DNA of 51,545 bases from Humidesulfovibrio sp. Its GTDB lineage: Bacteria; Desulfobacterota; Desulfovibrionia; Desulfovibrionales; Desulfovibrionaceae. Positions 1-7,450 of this stretch are shown here, piece after piece; within the stretch, counting starts at the first letter, position 1, and the number at the start of each line of letters is the position of its first letter. Location of the stretch: contig NZ_JAUYFU010000034.1 in NCBI RefSeq assembly GCF_030689645.1, positions 1-51,545 on the forward strand. The letters run 5' to 3'. The notes under the pieces are model-generated. The model saw nothing but the letters and a program-made list of their open reading frames with translations, was not told the origin of the DNA and ran no database searches. Position numbers and translations under genes: made by a program.

Positions 1-100
1 TTCCGGCTCCGGCGTGAAGCGCCGGAGCCGGAACCCCTCGCCACAGGGAGTCCAGAGGGCCGTGCGCCCTCTGGCGGGGGCCTGGGGGCAGCGCCCCCAG
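1..100. repeat. Three tandem palindromes (REP-like element)
   Basis: Three perfect inverted repeats follow one another: a 14-bp stem (1-14 with 20-33, 5-nt loop), a 9-bp stem (52-60 with 66-74) and an 8-bp stem (82-89 with 93-100, loop AGC). The third hairpin, GGGGGC-AGC-GCCCCC, recurs almost exactly at 1164-1180 on the other side of the Rhs remnant. Such GC-rich palindromes are typical of small intergenic repeats. Here they sit directly against, and apparently interrupt, the upstream part of the Rhs reading frame. Their mobility is inferred, not shown. Confidence 0.6.
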
Positions 101-173
101 CGCTTTCGCGGCGAGCGGCTCTACAGCTACGCCGCTGGCCCTTGCAAACCCCGACGGCGGTGTTGTACAGGCA

Positions 174-683
174 ATGCAATACGACAGCTTCGGCAACCTG
201 TTAGCGGTGGCCGGAGATGTGGTGCGCCTGCCGCTCGGCTTCGCGGGCGGGCTCTTTGACGCCGACACCGGCCTGACGCGCTTCGTCTGGCGCGACTACG
301 ACGCCGACACTGGCCGCTTCACGGCCCTTGATCCGCTGGGCGCGAAGGGTGGCGATAGCGACTGGTATGGCTATTGCGTCGATGATCCGGTGAATCGGGC
401 GGACGCGTGGGGGTTGGAAAGTACATCGGAAGGGCAACGCGACGGCAGCTATGAGGACTGCATGAGCAGCACGAGGTGGTGGAATAGACAGTGCAAGCAG
501 GCAGCAGAGCTTGCAGGTAATATTGTTGGCGAGAAATGGCCGTTGCGGGGCTGGGGTGTCGGCGAGGCGGGGGACTGGTTCTGCAAACAGGTATACGGTG
601 GCAATAAAGAACGTTGTGAGGATGAGTATGGTGGCCAGCGAAAGGCTCCGGACACTGATTCACCGCCTTCTGCCTCGGACTGA
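174..683 (+). CDS. Truncated Rhs core end with variable C-terminal domain
   Basis: This is a fragment of an Rhs/YD-repeat protein. The frame is open from position 18 (stop codon at 15-17), and recognisable Rhs sequence begins at about 111-126, upstream of the ATG at 174. It shows the Rhs-associated core hallmarks: YDSFGNLL, then GLFDADTGLTRFVWRDYDAD, TGRFTALDPLG and DSDWYGYCVDDPVNRADAWG. After the conserved WG the sequence changes to a unique tail of about 88 residues with five cysteines. In Rhs proteins this is the place of the polymorphic C-terminal toxin. The 5' part of the gene is missing and replaced by palindromic repeats, so the gene is probably a displaced, non-functional tip. The tail matches no toxin fold I recognise. 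Confidence 0.6.
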   Translation: MQYDSFGNLLAVAGDVVRLPLGFAGGLFDADTGLTRFVWRDYDADTGRFTALDPLGAKGGDSDWYGYCVDDPVNRADAWGLESTSEGQRDGSYEDCMSSTRWWNRQCKQAAELAGNIVGEKWPLRGWGVGEAGDWFCKQVYGGNKERCEDEYGGQRKAPDTDSPPSASD

Positions 684-960
684 CGAGCGCGGAGAGCTAC
701 TCCGATGCGTGAAGGCCTGGGCCTGCTTGGGCGTGCTCTATGGGATCGGTGGAGTGGCATATATGCTGATGACAATCCGCTTATTGCCCGAGGCGGCTAT
801 TGGCTTGGCGTTTATCATCGTCGTGTATGCCGCTGCCAAAGGTCTTTCATCGGTGGCGTGGTGTGGTTCATTGCCTCAGCCTATAGGGCAGTCAGGGCGC
901 GATTGGGGCGAGAGGACTAGCTTGACATCGGCCATGGTGGCGCGGTTTTCGAAACACTAA
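622..960 (+). CDS. Small membrane protein, possible Rhs immunity remnant
   Basis: This reading frame begins inside the end of the Rhs tail (ATG at 622 or 628, no strong ribosome site). It encodes two hydrophobic stretches, around the sequences LGVLYGIGGVAYMLM and AIGLAFIIVVYAA. Short genes overlapping an Rhs C-terminus are usually cognate immunity genes, which is the only basis for that suggestion. The last third looks shifted: from about 840 the neighbouring frame reads GGVVWFIASAYRAVRARLG and then a stop at 918-920, which is a more natural membrane-protein ending. The gene may therefore be frameshifted. I do not recognise a family. Confidence 0.35.
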   Translation: MSMVASERLRTLIHRLLPRTDERGELLRCVKAWACLGVLYGIGGVAYMLMTIRLLPEAAIGLAFIIVVYAAAKGLSSVAWCGSLPQPIGQSGRDWGERTSLTSAMVARFSKH

Positions 961-1065
961 TGGCCGCTTCACTAATCTTGATCCGCTTGGCGCAAAGGGC
1001 GGCGACAGCGACTGGTATGGGTATTGTGTCGATGACCCGGTGAATAGGGCGGACGCGTGGGGCTG
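938..1065 (+). pseudogene. Displaced second copy of Rhs core end
   Basis: This segment repeats 288-415 at a constant offset of 650 bp with scattered substitutions. It encodes GRFTNLDPLGAKGGDSDWYG, then YCVDDPVNRADAWGW, the conserved Rhs core terminus. It has no start of its own: the frame is closed upstream by a TGA at 923-925. Downstream it runs into the palindromic terminator of the opposing macB operon without a stop of its own. Orphan core-plus-C-terminus copies downstream of a main rhs gene are a known outcome of rhs tip exchange. This one is degenerate. Confidence 0.65.
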
Positions 1066-1066
1066 G

Positions 1067-1110
1067 AGAGAAAGAAAACGGGGCGAGGAGTGTGCAACTC
1101 TTCGCCCCGT
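1067..1110 (-). terminator. Intrinsic terminator of the macAB operon
   Basis: Read on the minus strand, a 14-bp stem (1110-1097 with 1091-1078, one G-T pair, 5-nt loop) is followed by TTTTCTTTCTC at 1077-1067. It lies about 83 nt past the macB stop codon and fits a Rho-independent terminator. Confidence 0.75.
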
Positions 1111-1163
1111 CATCGTTACTTGGAGTGTTCAGGGGGTGACACATTCTCCCTTTGACCGGGGGT

Positions 1164-1180
1164 CGGGGGCAGCGCCCCCG
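1164..1180. repeat. Second copy of GGGGGC-AGC-GCCCCC palindrome
   Basis: This is a 7-bp perfect stem with an AGC loop, nearly identical to the hairpin at 82-100. It lies between the Rhs remnant and the end of macB, so the two copies bracket the Rhs segment. Confidence 0.55.
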
Positions 1181-1192
1181 GATTTTGTGTTC

Positions 1193-2419
1193 CTATTCGT
1201 AGCGCAGGGCGTCGATTGGGTTCAGACCGGCTGCCTTGCGCGCGGGATAGAACCCGAAGAAGATGCCGATGCCGCTGGAGAACGCCACGGCCAGCAGGAT
1301 GGCCTCGCCGGAAATGAGCGTTGGCCAGCCGAAGAACCCGGAAATGGCGAAGGCCCCGCCCACTCCCAGCGTGATGCCGATGAACCCGCCGAGCATGGTC
1401 AAGAGCACTGCCTCGGCCAGGAATTGCAGCAAAATGTCGCGCTCCTTGGCGCCGATGGCCATGCGGATGCCGATCTCCCGCGTGCGTTCCGTCACGCTCA
1501 CCAGCATGATGTTCATGATGCCGATGCCGCCCACGATGAGCGAGATGGAGGCCACTGCGCCCAGCAGAAGGGACATTGTTTTGGCCGATTGCTGCGACAC
1601 GGCCAGGATTTCCGAAAGGTTGCGCACGGTGTAGTCGCGCTCCTTGGTGGCGCTCATGTGGTGGCGCTGGTCCAGAAGCGAGGTGATCTCGCTCTCGGCC
1701 TGGGCCAGCTGCTCCTGGCTTGCGGCCTGCACAAGAACCGGTCCCACCATGCCGGGGAAGGCGTTGCCCAGGATCTTGCGCTGCGCCGTGGTGATGGGCA
1801 CGTAGACCACGTCGTCCTGGTCCGTGCCCTGCGCGCTGCGTCCTTTACGCTCCAGCAGGCCGATGATCAGGAAGGGCACGCCCTTGATGCGCACCTGCTT
1901 GCCGATGGGGTCGTCGTCGCCAAAGAGGTTCTCGGCCACGGTCTTGCCCATGATGCAGACCTTCTGAGCCGTATCCACGTCGCTTGAGGTCATCTCGCGC
2001 CCGGCGGCTAGCCTCCAGTCGCGGATGCTCAAAAGCGCGGGCGTGGTGCCTGTCACCAGGCTGGACCAGTTCATGTTTCCGGCCACCATCTGGGCCGTGC
2101 CGCGCAGTTCCGGGGCTGCCAGGGCCACGGCGGGGCATTCCGACTGGATGGCCTTCACGTCTTCGAAGGTGAGGGTGGGGGCCGAGCCGCCGCCTGCGCG
2201 GATGCCGCCGCTTGTGGTGCTGCCCGGCAGGATGAGGATGAGGTTCGAGCCCATGGTGGCGATCTGGTCGGCTATCTGCTTGGTTGCGCCGGATCCCACG
2301 GCCACCATGACGATGACCGCGCCGATGCCGATCATGATGCCCAGCATGGTGAGGAATGAGCGCATGAGGTTCACGCGCAGGGCGCGCGCCGCGATCTTGA
2401 CGGGCAGCAGGATGTCCAC
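1193..2419 (-). CDS. macB: MacB-type ABC transporter permease
   Basis: This 408-aa inner-membrane permease of the MacB/FtsX family moves substrates with the partner ATPase and a periplasmic adaptor. An N-terminal membrane helix (LTMLGIMIGIGAVIVMVAVG) is followed by a large periplasmic MacB_PCD domain. Three C-terminal membrane segments follow, with the family sequence VTERTREIGIRMAIGA just after the first. The canonical E. coli MacB is a fused ATPase-permease; here the two parts are separate genes, as is common in this superfamily. The start lies 1 nt after the ATPase stop, so translation is probably coupled. The substrate cannot be told from sequence: macrolides, peptides or lipids are all possible. 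No outer-membrane channel gene is nearby. Confidence 0.85.
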   Translation of the reverse strand: MDILLPVKIAARALRVNLMRSFLTMLGIMIGIGAVIVMVAVGSGATKQIADQIATMGSNLILILPGSTTSGGIRAGGGSAPTLTFEDVKAIQSECPAVALAAPELRGTAQMVAGNMNWSSLVTGTTPALLSIRDWRLAAGREMTSSDVDTAQKVCIMGKTVAENLFGDDDPIGKQVRIKGVPFLIIGLLERKGRSAQGTDQDDVVYVPITTAQRKILGNAFPGMVGPVLVQAASQEQLAQAESEITSLLDQRHHMSATKERDYTVRNLSEILAVSQQSAKTMSLLLGAVASISLIVGGIGIMNIMLVSVTERTREIGIRMAIGAKERDILLQFLAEAVLLTMLGGFIGITLGVGGAFAISGFFGWPTLISGEAILLAVAFSSGIGIFFGFYPARKAAGLNPIDALRYE

Positions 2420-2420
2420 G

Positions 2421-3149
2421 CTAGGCTCCCGGTTTTGCGGCTGTTTGCGCCGGGCCTGTGTCGTCGATGATGACGCCGTCCTTGAAGGTGACGCGTCGGC
2501 CCGCGTGGGCGGCGATGTCCGGCTCGTGGGTGACCATGATGATGGTCTTGCCCTGCTCGTTCAGGCGCTTGAAAATGTCCATGATTTCCTCGCTCATGCG
2601 CGAGTCGAGGTTGCCCGTGGGCTCGTCGGCCAGGATGAGGGCCGGATCGCCCGCTAGGGCGCGGGCAATAGCCACGCGCTGCTGCTGGCCACCGGAAAGC
2701 TGGTTCGAAAGGTGCCCGGCGCGTTCGGCCAGCCCCACCATGTGCAAGGCCTCCAGGGCGCGTGCGCGCCGCGTGGCAGCATTCATGCCGCCGTAGACCA
2801 GCGGCAGCTCCACATTCTCCGCTGCGGTGGTGCGGGAAAGAAGATTGAAACCCTGGAACACGAAGCCCAGCTTCTTGTTGCGGATCTCGGCCAGCTCATT
2901 CTTGGACATGTTTTCCACAGACACCCCGTCCAGCGCGTACCGGCCGGAGCTGGGGCGGTCCAGGCAGCCCAGGATGTGCATGCAGGTGGACTTGCCCGAG
3001 CCGCTGGAGCCCATGATGGCCACGAACTCGCCCTGGTTGACGGTGAGCGACACGCCGCGCAGGGCATGCACAGTCTCCTCGCCCATCTGGTAGACCTTGG
3101 TGATGCCCTCGATGCGGACGACTTCCTTCATGGCGCTGCCCATCTTCAT
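2421..3149 (-). CDS. MacB-type ABC transporter ATP-binding protein
   Basis: This cytoplasmic ATPase of the LolD/MacB subfamily, 242 aa at most, energises the permease encoded just downstream. It shows Walker A GSSGSGKST, the signature LSGGQQQRVAIARAL, Walker B LILADEPTGNLDSR and the switch histidine in IIMVTHEPD. The start is uncertain: ATG codons at 3149, 3143 and 3131 are in frame, and the conserved domain begins right after the last (KEVVRIEGITKVY). The first ATG lies only 3 nt after the stop of the adaptor gene, so the three genes form one translationally coupled operon. Confidence 0.87.
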   Translation of the reverse strand: MKMGSAMKEVVRIEGITKVYQMGEETVHALRGVSLTVNQGEFVAIMGSSGSGKSTCMHILGCLDRPSSGRYALDGVSVENMSKNELAEIRNKKLGFVFQGFNLLSRTTAAENVELPLVYGGMNAATRRARALEALHMVGLAERAGHLSNQLSGGQQQRVAIARALAGDPALILADEPTGNLDSRMSEEIMDIFKRLNEQGKTIIMVTHEPDIAAHAGRRVTFKDGVIIDDTGPAQTAAKPGA

Positions 3150-3152
3150 GGC

Positions 3153-4379
3153 TTAACGAGGAGGCCCCATGCCTGGGCTGCCGGAAGCGCCCATGGGGTT
3201 GGCCGCGGCCTTGGACTTGGCGCTGGTCAGAACCTCTAGCACGAGGTCCGCGCCTTCGGCCAGGTCGCCGCTGAGGACTTCCGTTTCCCTGTCGTTGCCG
3301 ATGCCCACGGTGATGACCACGGGCTCTGGCATGCCGTTTTTCAGCGCGTACACGCGCTTCTGGCCGGGGCCCAGCTTGGCCGAGTCCGGCTTCTGGCCAT
3401 TGGCAGGCTTGGGGCGGTAGCGCAGGGCTGCGGTGGGGATCTTGAGCGCGCCCGCATGGGTGGCCGCGATGAAGGTTACGTTGGCCGTCATGCCGGGCTT
3501 GAGCTTCAGGTCGGAGTTGTCCACGCCGACGACCACGGTGTAGGTCACCACGTTGGAAACGGTTGTGGCCGCGTTGCGCACCTGCGTCACCACGCCGGAA
3601 AAACGCGTCTCGGGGTAGGCGTCCACGCTGAAGGTGGCGTTGCCGCCCTCGTTGATTTTGCCGATGTCCGACTCGTCCACTGTGGCGTATATCTGCATCT
3701 TGGTCAGATCCTGGGCGATGGTGAACAGGGTGGGAGTGGACATGCTCGCGGTGACGGTCTGGCCCACCTCGACCACGCGGGAGATGACGATGCCGTCCAC
3801 GGGGGAAATAATGGTGGTGTAGTCGAGGTTGGTCTTGGCCAGGTCAAAGGCGCCCTTGGACTGGGCCACGCTGCCCTCGGCTGCGCTTACCGCCGCGCGG
3901 GCCGAGGCCGCCGCCGTGGCGTAGGTGTCGTAGTCGCTCACGGCCACCGAGCCGTCCTTCACCAGGTTCTTGTATCGGTTCATGGTGCGTTCCGCGTCCA
4001 CCAATGCCACCTTGGCCTTGTCCAGGTTTGCCTGGGCGTTCAGGTGGTTGCCGCGGCTCTGTTCCACCAGCGCGCGGTAGCTGGACGGGTCTATCTGGGC
4101 AATCACCTGGCCCTTTTTGACCTGGGAGTTGTAGTCGGCGAAGAGCGCCTTGATGATGCCGGAAACCGGCGTGCCAACGGTAACCGTGACCACGGGGTTG
4201 ATGGTGCCGGAGGAGGTTACCGTGGCGGTTATTTCGCCACGCTCCGCCTTGCCCGTGCGATAGGTGGTTTCGACCTTGGACCCGCGCAGGAAATACCAGC
4301 CCCCGCCAACGGCAAGAAGCAGCACGGCGGCTGCAAAAGCCAAGCGCACTTTTCCAGTGAATACGGTCTTGAGGTTCAA
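3153..4379 (-). CDS. macA: MacA-type periplasmic adaptor (RND/HlyD family)
   Basis: This membrane-fusion protein links the inner-membrane ABC pump to an outer-membrane channel. One N-terminal membrane anchor (FAAAVLLLAVGGGWYFL) is followed by a split lipoyl (biotinyl-like) domain beginning GEITATVTSSGTINP. A helical hairpin with the RALVEQSRGNHLNAQANLDKA pattern comes next, then the second lipoyl half TTIISPVDGIVISR, a beta-barrel domain and a Gly/Pro-rich tail. I chose the TTG at 4379 because AGGAG lies 6 nt upstream; a GTG at 4409 would add 10 residues (419 codons in all, counting the stop) but has no clear ribosome site. It is the first gene of the macA-ATPase-macB operon. Confidence 0.85.
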   Translation of the reverse strand: MNLKTVFTGKVRLAFAAAVLLLAVGGGWYFLRGSKVETTYRTGKAERGEITATVTSSGTINPVVTVTVGTPVSGIIKALFADYNSQVKKGQVIAQIDPSSYRALVEQSRGNHLNAQANLDKAKVALVDAERTMNRYKNLVKDGSVAVSDYDTYATAAASARAAVSAAEGSVAQSKGAFDLAKTNLDYTTIISPVDGIVISRVVEVGQTVTASMSTPTLFTIAQDLTKMQIYATVDESDIGKINEGGNATFSVDAYPETRFSGVVTQVRNAATTVSNVVTYTVVVGVDNSDLKLKPGMTANVTFIAATHAGALKIPTAALRYRPKPANGQKPDSAKLGPGQKRVYALKNGMPEPVVITVGIGNDRETEVLSGDLAEGADLVLEVLTSAKSKAAANPMGASGSPGMGPPR

Positions 4380-4466
4380 GCGCTTCTCCTGCCTGGCCGC
4401 TCCGCCCACCGGGTATTCCCGGGCCGTAGCGCAGGGGCTGTGAATATTTTATCCCCAAGGATATGG

Positions 4467-4494
4467 AAGTGCTTCTGCACTTTGTTCCTGTCAA
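4467..4494 (-). promoter_or_regulatory. Possible macA promoter/operator palindrome
   Basis: On the minus strand a TTGACA (4494-4489) precedes macA. In the expected spacer lies the perfect inverted repeat AAGTGC-N4-GCACTT (4467-4482). No convincing -10 box follows at 17 nt. The palindrome could be a repressor site, but this is inference only. Confidence 0.3.
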
Positions 4495-4526
4495 ACAGTT
4501 GTTTGCCATATTCGTGCCAGGAGAAA

Positions 4527-4556
4527 TTGCGGCCATACTCGCCATTTGGTTATAAA
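4527..4556 (+). promoter_or_regulatory. Candidate upstream promoter of chrB
   Basis: TTGCGG (4527-4532), an 18-nt spacer and TATAAA (4551-4556) lie in an AT-rich stretch about 90 nt before chrB. It could act together with the closer promoter at 4611. Confidence 0.4.
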
Positions 4557-4610
4557 AATATTTGGCGAAGTGCATCACTCTGCACGTTTGTGAAGGCATG
4601 CGTAAGACTC

Positions 4611-4639
4611 TTGACACGTGTTGCATCTGCTACTATTTT
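4611..4639 (+). promoter_or_regulatory. chrB promoter with overlapping palindrome
   Basis: A perfect -35 box TTGACA (4611-4616), a 17-nt spacer and TATTTT (4634-4639) fit a sigma70 promoter. Transcription would start at about 4646, at or next to the chrB ATG (4647). The palindrome ACACGTGT (4614-4621) overlaps the -35 box. ACACGTG recurs at 4654-4660, exactly 40 bp downstream, inside the start of chrB. This looks like a two-site operator. Confidence 0.55.
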
Positions 4640-4646
4640 ATGTTTC

Positions 4647-5627
4647 ATGAATAACACGTGGCTTGTTTTCTCCGCATCGTTGACGGCTCGCCAGCAGGCT
4701 TTGCGGGTCAAGGTCTGGCGCAGGCTCTCCGGCCTTGGGGCCATGCAGCTTAAGAACTCCTTATGGCTGCTGCCGGAGCGCGAAGAGTGCCGTGAGCAGT
4801 TCTTCTGGCTGGTGCAGGAGGTAGAGGCCGAGGGCGGCGAGGCTGTGGTGCTGGAATGCTCCGGCCTGGGCAATGTGACGGATGCCGAGGCCCAGAGCCT
4901 GTTCCGACGCGCCCGCGATGCCGACTACGCCGCCCTGGAGCAGGAGGCTTCGGACATTTCGGCTTCTCTTGCGGCTGGGCCGGAGGATGAAATCTTGCGG
5001 CGCGAAACGCGCGCCTTCCTGCGCAAGGCCCAGCGCAGGCTCGCGTCCATTCGCGCGGTTGATTTCTTTCCCTCTGGCCGCGCGGAGGTGGCCTCCCAGG
5101 CCCTGAATTTCCTGTCCTCCATGCTGGAGGGCCAGACCGAGGCGCAGCCCGCCGTGTGCAGTCTGCCGGATTTCGCCTGCCGCACCTGGGTCACGCGGGA
5201 GCGCCCCTATGTTGACCGCCTGGCCTCGTTCTGGCTGGTGCGCCGTCGCATCGACGCGGGAGCGCGGATACGTTTCCTGTCCCCGGACGAGGCCGTGCCG
5301 CGCGGAGCTGACTTTGTAAGCTTCGACATGCCGGGCGCTGACTTCACCCACCGGGGCGAGCTTGTGACCTTCGAGGTGCTGGCAAATGACTTTGGCATCC
5401 GCGATGCCGCCGTGCGGCGTCTTATGGCCGTGGTCAAGGCCATCGACCTTGCGGGCGACGCCGAGGAGGCCGGGGAGGACCGGGTGTCTGGCATGCCTGC
5501 GGAGGCCAGGGCCGTGAAGGACGTTCTCGATGGACTGGTCACAATTTCCACCAACGACGCGGAACTGCTCGAACGGGCCACGCTGCTCTTCGACGCGCTG
5601 GCCGCGACATACGACACAGGAGCATGA
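4647..5627 (+). CDS. chrB: Chromate resistance protein ChrB
   Basis: This 326-aa protein has the ChrB layout. The N-terminal domain starts WLVFSASLTARQQALRVKVW and continues RRLSGLGAMQLKNSLWLLPE; the C-terminal domain carries WVTRERPYVDRLASFWLVRR and FDMPGADFTHRGELVTFEVL. Known ChrB proteins help sense chromate and regulate chr operons. The start at 4647 is supported by similarity running right to the N-terminus, although no Shine-Dalgarno sequence precedes it. The promoter at 4611 would give a leaderless transcript. It is the first gene of a plus-strand operon reaching chrA, and it ends 1 nt before the next ATG. ChrB-type regulation of its own promoter is plausible but inferred. Confidence 0.8.
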   Translation: MNNTWLVFSASLTARQQALRVKVWRRLSGLGAMQLKNSLWLLPEREECREQFFWLVQEVEAEGGEAVVLECSGLGNVTDAEAQSLFRRARDADYAALEQEASDISASLAAGPEDEILRRETRAFLRKAQRRLASIRAVDFFPSGRAEVASQALNFLSSMLEGQTEAQPAVCSLPDFACRTWVTRERPYVDRLASFWLVRRRIDAGARIRFLSPDEAVPRGADFVSFDMPGADFTHRGELVTFEVLANDFGIRDAAVRRLMAVVKAIDLAGDAEEAGEDRVSGMPAEARAVKDVLDGLVTISTNDAELLERATLLFDALAATYDTGA

Positions 5628-5628
5628 C

Positions 5629-6189
5629 ATGAAGGACGTAAGCATTCACGTGGCCGGACTCATGGCAGCGGCAGCGCGCACCGCGCCCAAGGCGGGCGGC
5701 AAGGACTTTCTGGAAATCGTTGTCGTCACCGAGCCCGAAGACCTGCGGGCCATTGCCGAACGCATGCGCAGCCACGCGCCGGACAGCACCAATGAGGCCT
5801 TCTGGCGGCGCGATGCGGACAACATTGAGATCGCCCACGCGGTGGTGCTTGTGGGCTTGGCCAAGACCGTGGCCGCCGGGTACGACTGCGGTGCCTGCGG
5901 CTTCGCCACCTGCAAGGAGTTCCTGGCCGGGCGCAAGCATGATGAAAAGCACCTGGGCTACACCGGCCCGCACTGCGCCATGCGCATGATGGACATCGGC
6001 GTGGCGCTTTCCTCCGCCGCCAAGGCCGCCAGCTTGCTTTCCGTCGATTGCCGCGTGCAGCAGCGCGTGGGCGCGGCGGCCCGGGCCCTGGGGTTCATCA
6101 ACGCCGAGGTGGCCATGGGCATTCCCCTTGGCGTGTATGGCAAGAGCCCGTTCTTTGACCGCAAGGCCGCACCGGCGCCAGGGCACTAG
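5629..6189 (+). CDS. DUF2148 (ferredoxin-like) domain protein
   Basis: This is a 186-aa cytoplasmic protein with an AGGAG ribosome site inside the end of chrB. It carries the cysteine motif YDCGACGFATCKEF at about residues 84-97, and GPHCAMRMMDIGVALSSAAK farther on, both typical of DUF2148 proteins annotated as ferredoxin-domain proteins. The cysteines could hold an iron-sulfur cluster; a redox role is inferred. The biochemical function of the family is unknown to me. Its tight position between chrB and the transporter suggests a part in oxyanion handling, perhaps chromate reduction or repair of damage. Confidence 0.75.
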   Translation: MKDVSIHVAGLMAAAARTAPKAGGKDFLEIVVVTEPEDLRAIAERMRSHAPDSTNEAFWRRDADNIEIAHAVVLVGLAKTVAAGYDCGACGFATCKEFLAGRKHDEKHLGYTGPHCAMRMMDIGVALSSAAKAASLLSVDCRVQQRVGAAARALGFINAEVAMGIPLGVYGKSPFFDRKAAPAPGH

Positions 6190-6210
6190 TCCGGTTTTCA
6201 GGAGGACATC

Positions 6211-7440
6211 ATGCAGGCTTTGCCAGCTCTGGCCGGCTTGAACGCCGTGGGTTTTTTGGCCCGGTTCTCCTACGCCCTGGCGCGCAACCCGGTGTTGCCG
6301 CTCTTCGCCCTGTTTCTGGGCGCAGGGCCGGAGGCCGTGGGGCTGGCCGTGGGCATCTCCACCGTCACCGGCATCTTTTTCAAGATGCCCGCAGGAGCCC
6401 TCTCCGACGTTATTGGTCGCAAGCGCACCATGCTGGCCGGGCTTTTCGTGTTCGGCCTGATGCCCTTTGCTTACCTGTTCATCGAAAACTACCAGGCGCT
6501 TGTCGTCGTGCGGTTTATCCATGGCCTAGCCACGGCCATCTACGGGCCGGTGGCTATGGCCGTGGTGGCTGAAATGGCTGGCGAGCGCCGGGGCGAGATG
6601 CTGTCCTGGTTCTCATCCGTGATGATAGTGGGCACGCTTTTGGGCGCGCCTTTGGGCGGGTGGATGCTGCATCATGCAGCCGGAGCGCCCGCGCCGGGCA
6701 TTACCGACTTCCGGCTGGTGTTTCTTGTGAGCGCTGCGGCGGGCATGTCCGCGCTGTTGCTGGGCCTGTGGCTCCTGCGCGGGCCGGAGGCTCACGCGAA
6801 CACCGGCCTGAGCCTCTCGGAGCGGCTGGCGAAGTTTCGCCAGGGCATTGGCGAGGTGGTGGCCGACCGCCGGGTGCTGTTGACCTCGGCCATGGAGGGC
6901 GTGCAGAACATGGGCATGGGCGCGCTGGAGGCCTTTTTGCCCATCTATGCCGTGACCCGCGCAGGCCTTAACGAGCTTGAGGCGGGCCTGCTTTGGGCCG
7001 TGCAGATAGTGGTCACAATGTTTTCCAAGCCGCTCCTGGGGCGGTTGGGAGATGTGCAGGGCCGCAAGGCGCCCATCGCCTGGGGACTCTTCTGCTGTGC
7101 CCTGGGTCTGGCTGCCGTGCCTTGGCTGACGACCTTCTGGACCTTGAGCATCGCCGCCCTGGTCTTTGGACTGGGGGAGGCGCTGGTGACCTCGTCCTCC
7201 GCCGCCCTGGTGGCGGATCTGTGCCGCAAGCGCAACTTCGGCGCGGCCATGGGCACCTTTGGCACCATCTTCGACGTGGGCCACGCAAGCGGTCCCATCC
7301 TGGGCGGGTTGCTGGTGGCGGCGTTCGACTTCCGGCTGGCCTTCGCCATGCTTGCAGTGGTATTGCTGGCCGCAATCCCGGTGTTTCTGGCCGGGGTGAA
7401 TCTGGACAACAACACTGATAACAACGCGGCCTCCGCGTAG
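6211..7440 (+). CDS. MFS efflux transporter
   Basis: This 409-aa protein has about 12 membrane helices and belongs to the major facilitator superfamily. The loop motif between helices 2 and 3 reads GALSDVIGRKRTML, the classical MFS signature, and a related loop GRLGDVQGRKAPIA occurs in the second half. A GGAGG ribosome site precedes the ATG at 6211. It is the third gene of the chrB operon, 21 nt after the DUF2148 gene and 10 nt before the rhodanese-HD gene. Its substrate is unknown; sequence alone suggests a drug-proton antiporter type. A dedicated MFS pump is not a usual member of chr operons. Confidence 0.8.
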   Translation: MQALPALAGLNAVGFLARFSYALARNPVLPLFALFLGAGPEAVGLAVGISTVTGIFFKMPAGALSDVIGRKRTMLAGLFVFGLMPFAYLFIENYQALVVVRFIHGLATAIYGPVAMAVVAEMAGERRGEMLSWFSSVMIVGTLLGAPLGGWMLHHAAGAPAPGITDFRLVFLVSAAAGMSALLLGLWLLRGPEAHANTGLSLSERLAKFRQGIGEVVADRRVLLTSAMEGVQNMGMGALEAFLPIYAVTRAGLNELEAGLLWAVQIVVTMFSKPLLGRLGDVQGRKAPIAWGLFCCALGLAAVPWLTTFWTLSIAALVFGLGEALVTSSSAALVADLCRKRNFGAAMGTFGTIFDVGHASGPILGGLLVAAFDFRLAFAMLAVVLLAAIPVFLAGVNLDNNTDNNAASA

Positions 7441-7450
7441 GGAGACGACC

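Noticed and set aside
1040-1987. Long plus-strand frame of 315 codons across macB
   Set aside because: It is antisense to the well-supported macB permease. Only its first 26 bases belong to the displaced Rhs copy; the rest has the composition of a shadow frame.
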